Shown piece by piece: positions 60,895 through 64,000 of a DNA stretch of 64,000 bases. The stretch is from Tridacna crocea (Eukaryota > Mollusca > Bivalvia > Cardiida > Cardiidae). The DNA is taken from the NCBI GenBank assembly GCA_943736015.1, contig OX031063.1, positions 1,593,001-1,657,000 on the forward strand. Reading direction: 5' to 3'. The translations under genes were made by a program, and so were the position numbers. Every line of letters begins with the position of its first letter. Position 1 is the stretch's first letter. A model generated the notes under the pieces. It did no database searches and was not told the origin of the DNA. It worked only from the letters and a program-made list of their open reading frames with translations.

Positions 60895-61640
60895 TAATGA
60901 GATTTACTTCATTGGCATCTTTCCCTTTCTTGGTGTTGGCTTTTGTTACTTTGATTGTTTGTTTTCCCTTCCTTAGTGTTACCGATCATAATTTTGATTG
61001 CTTCTTTTTTTTTCTTCCTAACTGTGCCCCATCATTAATCCGATTCCATCTTTTTTCCCCGATCATAATTTCGATTGCTTCTTTTTAACCTCCCGTACTG
61101 TGCTTAATTATTACTTCGATTGCATCTTTCCCCCACTTGTACCTCATTATTATTTTGAATGCATCTTTTCCCCTCCCCTAGTACAGTGTATCGGTGGTAT
61201 GAGGGGGATGTTCTGGATTTAAGGATTAACAATATAGAAGCAACAACCATGTTCTTCAGCCATTAATCGGTTTGCTCATGTGCCAAAACCTACAGCTAGA
61301 AACGGTTGTAATTTATATGCCTAAAGTAGTCTCAATTCTTACTTCGATTGCATCTTTTCCAACTGGCGTAGTGTGCTTAAATATTACTTTTCTTTTTCCC
61401 TTCATCTAGTGTGTCCCATTTTTACTTCGATTGCTTTCCCCTTCCCGTAGTGTGCACAATTATTACTACAACTTTATCTTTTCGAGCTCCCGTAGTGGGC
61501 TCAATCATTACTTCGATTGCTTCTTTTCTCCTCATCTCGGGTGCCCCGTCACTACTTTGATTGCTTATTTTTCACTCCTGTATTTGATTGTACCATGTCT
61601 CCACTTGCTTTATTTCCCTTTCTATAGTGTGCTGGTCATT
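60895..61640 (+). repeat. pyrimidine-rich degenerate tandem array
   Basis: Roughly a dozen units of 55-80 bases, each near CTTCGATTGCATCTTTTCCC with a TAGTGTGCTCAATTATTA-like remainder. Further weak units lie at 61955-62100. The plus-strand frames (60795-61088, 61431-61730) are repeat translations. Confidence 0.75.
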
Positions 61641-61649
61641 ATTTTGATT

Positions 61650-61885
61650 GTGAAAGAGAGAGAGAGAAAGAGGAGCACTGGTATTTTGTTACGTGTGTTA
61701 TTCAAATACAAAAGAAAGAAGAGAGACTAGAACAACACAAAGGCAGACACACAGACAGACATACAGACAGACAGAGTAGTTTTTAGTTTTGTTACATATG
61801 GTTATTAATCAAGTTTTCAATCACGTTGTAATTTAAAAAAAGATAAAAAACAATGACAGAAGAGAGAGAGAGAGAGAGAGGTAGA
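61650..61885. repeat. microsatellite cluster: (GA)n and (CAGA)n
   Basis: AGAGAGAGAGAAAGAGG at 61655, CAGACAGACATACAGACAG near 61752, and a GA run at 61860-61880. Confidence 0.9.
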
Positions 61886-62164
61886 GGAAGAGAGTTTGTA
61901 GTAAGTAAGTAGAGATTTTTTTTTTTCAAATAAATAAATTTATTTATTCATCCATTACTTCAATTGATCTTTTCTCCTGCTTTCATGTGCCAAAAGAGTG
62001 CGTTGATTGTTCTTTGTCCTTCTCTAGTATTCCTCTGCAATAGTTTGATTTCATCTTTCCCCCTCCAAAAGCTTTCCTCAACACTAGTTTGATTTCTCAA
62101 TCCTCTTTTTCTCGTCCTTTACAGTAAATGTTCCCCCCACTATATTTTTATTTGTCTTCAACAG

Positions 62165-62296
62165 ATTGTATTGATGGAAGGTACGGCTCGGACTGTCAGG
62201 GAAAATGCGGTTATTGTGGAGGCCGTGCTCCTTGTAACACTGGGGATGGAACATGTTTATATTGTAGGTCAGGATTCAGACCCCCTTTTTGTAAAG
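62165..62296 (+). CDS. exon 5: EGF-like module 2
   Basis: The acceptor TCTTCAACAG precedes it. The exon is again 132 nt, phase 1-1. It encodes a module beginning DCIDGRYGSDCQGKCGYC and ending CRSGFRPPFCKG, with eight cysteines at the same spacing as exon 4. Equal length, phase and the shared donor context (AAGGTAATG) show that exons 4 and 5 arose by exon duplication. Transmembrane and cytoplasmic parts, if any, lie beyond the window. Confidence 0.85.
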
Positions 62297-62313
62297 GTAA
62301 TGCTCCCTCTGTT

Positions 62314-62547
62314 TTAACCCTTTAACCAGGCGACATATTGTTCTGTATTTATATATGTATCGACAGATTACTGATAAAATGCATATCAAATGATCGGTTG
62401 TGTATTTGAAACGTTAAAAAAACATTGTGAGAGAAGGTAAAAAGGTAAAAATGCTGGTGACCAGCATTTTTTCCTTTTCCTAGAATGTTTTCAAACGCAT
62501 TCTCACTCAGAGTCTTGAAAACTTGCCATTGTGTTGTAGAGGTTTAA
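62314..62547 (-). mobile_element. hairpin MITE (family P), just after exon 5
   Basis: Begins TTAACCCTTTAACCAGGCGA 17 bases after the exon 5 donor and ends AGGTTTAA. The centre AATGCTGGTGACCAGCATT keeps its symmetry. Length is 234 bp. Confidence 0.82.
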
Positions 62548-63339
62548 TTGATTAAGCCAATTATTTCATTTTGACCACATTAACCAATAAAAAAGTGCAC
62601 TGATACTGAGCGATACTTTTTCGTTGCTGTTAAGCGGGTGGTATAGATCCAGTTTTATACCACATCTTCTGTGCTTTCTGATCTTGATTTATTCCATCTT
62701 CAAAGCCCTTGCTTTTAGCCTTTTGCATACTTTGATCCTAGTAAAGGAAAAATAATTTACCAGTTTGCATTTTAAGTACACCTTCCTCACTGCCATGGGT
62801 GACAGAAGCATTTCAGATTTTGACCAAAAGATGTTTACAACATTTTCTAAATTTTTCTCTTTCATTTCAACAACGAAAGCAAATGCTTTAAGAATGTTAA
62901 AATATATATATAAAAGAAAAAAGGAAACACAGATCAAAAAAGTTTTAATTGTTTTTTCTTTTATTCTCCCCACAACAATAAACATGAGTTTCACGTTGTT
63001 TGTCATGATATTTTCCCAGCTGTTTACGATTCAAACAGTATCCAGATATTAAATTCTTTAACCAGGATATTTTCAATAGGAATCACTCTGACAATAATAC
63101 ATGTAAAATAATCTATCTTGAAAGGTCAGCCAGATTAAGGGTAGAACATTCGATCTACTATCTAAAAATACTCAACTCCAATGATCGGCCAGCCAAAATT
63201 ACAACTCATTTTTTGGACGAGCTTTCAATTTTCATTCCTGTGTGACAACTGTGTGACGAAAGCTGAGCATGTAAACAACCACCCAAAATACGGGATGTGT
63301 TTCAACCTGTAATGCGTACTATTTACGGAATTCAAAATG
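62548..63339. other. no gene recognised
   Basis: AT-rich. Overlapping frames on both strands (62689-63052) lack any domain. No further EGF exon is visible. Confidence 0.45.
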
Positions 63340-63700
63340 GCGGAAAGCTTACTTAGACGTCGCCTTCAAAGCTACATGTATGGTCATACTTACGGCCATG
63401 GACGTAGTTGTCCGTAGTTGATTTCAAACGTTGTCTGCCGTACTGCTACTACGGTCAACTACATCGAAGTACGTTCATAGAAGGTTCAAACTTGGCGATA
63501 CAGAAAGTCTAAGTAGGTTGAACTACGTGTAAGTACGGTTAACTACATTCGACTACGTGCAAAGTGGCAGGGGCTAACTAGGGTTTTACTACGTTTACCT
63601 ACGATAAACTACGCATGAACTATGTCCTAAGTACGTTAAACTATGGTAAATTAAGTTCAACTGCGTAGAGCTACGCTAAAACGTTGTGGTTGTGTTGGTC
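63340..63700. repeat. TACG-rich degenerate short-repeat block
   Basis: ACTACG, CTACGT, AAGTACGTT and related 6-10-base words recur more than twenty times in both orientations over 360 bases. The CpG content is higher than in the flanks. No coding frame or TIR is clear. Confidence 0.65.
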
Positions 63701-64000
63701 AGCACGGGTAGGCTGTTGTCATTGTACTTTAAACCATCGTCACATCCAAACCTTGGTTCAATTACAATTATATTTTAATTAATTGTAACAAATTATGGCC
63801 TTTCTGTTATTTCAAAATAATTGGTAGTTGATACAAAAATGAATTTCTTTAATAGAAATTTATTATTGAAAGGATATAATAGGTAAATAATTAACAATAT
63901 TAAATTAAATTACTTTTCAATTACATGTAGCAAACAATGCAACAAATAAACCCATGGCAAAAGACGGGTATTCATGCTGTAATTATTTTTAACGTGGAGT
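63701..64000. other. no recognisable feature
   Basis: AT-rich sequence to the window edge. Confidence 0.4.

Larger units (their letters stand above)
45043..62296 (+). other. gene: secreted F5/8C plus EGF-like protein, 3' end not found
   Basis: Five exons (45043-45100, 49249-49476, 51139-51327, 55872-56003, 62165-62296) join into one frame of about 246 residues. They encode a signal peptide, an F5/8C (fucolectin-like) domain of about 140 residues, and two eight-cysteine EGF-like modules. Every intron is GT-AG and every junction is phase 1, so the frame is continuous without adjustment. The last donor (AAAGGTAATG) is intact, so more exons should follow. The architecture recalls MEGF/scavenger-receptor-like proteins common in molluscs. 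A role as a secreted or membrane recognition or adhesion protein is inference. Missing small exons cannot be excluded. Confidence 0.85.

Overview
This is AT-rich animal nuclear DNA dominated by transposable elements and their remains. It carries five exons of one protein-coding gene. Spliced genes with GT-AG introns, tRNA-derived SINEs, APE-type LINEs, mariner, hAT, piggyBac-like and Harbinger-like elements, and a secreted F5/8C plus EGF protein of a type common in molluscs all point to a metazoan. A bivalve is the most likely source, inferred from the style of the repeats and not proven. No rRNA, CRISPR, prokaryotic operon or intact autonomous transposon was found.

Layout. 1-3.6 kb: a broken mariner transposase, an array of short diverged repeats, a tandem-repeat element resembling bivalve pearl/HINE elements, and a 230-bp hairpin MITE. 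4.1-11.05 kb: a nested stack of DNA transposons at least four layers deep; the inner layers have matching terminal inverted repeats and target duplications, so the order of insertion can be read. 11.6-12.9 kb: a satellite-like array built on an ACCGAATTA motif. 13-23.7 kb: foldback elements, diverged hairpin MITEs, a tRNA-derived SINE, a LINE 3' fragment and a mariner remnant. 23.75-40.45 kb: two copies of a 5.2-kb segment in direct orientation, with a 6.4-kb minus-strand LINE exactly between them. The LINE's poly(A) tail abuts the end of copy 1 and its 5' end abuts the start of copy 2. The simplest reading is that the LINE insertion itself made the duplication. Copy 2 overlaps a 4.6-kb Harbinger-like element (39.0-43.6 kb).

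45.0-62.3 kb holds the only recognisable host gene, on the plus strand: a signal-peptide exon, two exons of an F5/8C (fucolectin-like) domain, and two 132-nt EGF-like exons. All junctions are phase 1. The gene runs past the last exon seen and its 3' end is not recognised here. Its introns hold hairpin MITEs, a long-TIR element with a SINE inside it, a tandem pair of tRNA-like repeats, foldback elements, a LINE reverse-transcriptase remnant, a GC-rich TIR element and a pyrimidine-rich tandem array.

The most interesting signals are the LINE-bounded 5.2-kb duplication and a family of about 229-bp TTAA-flanked MITEs, present about twenty times. Their central 65-67-nt hairpin arms stay matched to each other even where copies differ in sequence. 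Every coordinate was read by eye, so element edges may be off by a few bases.
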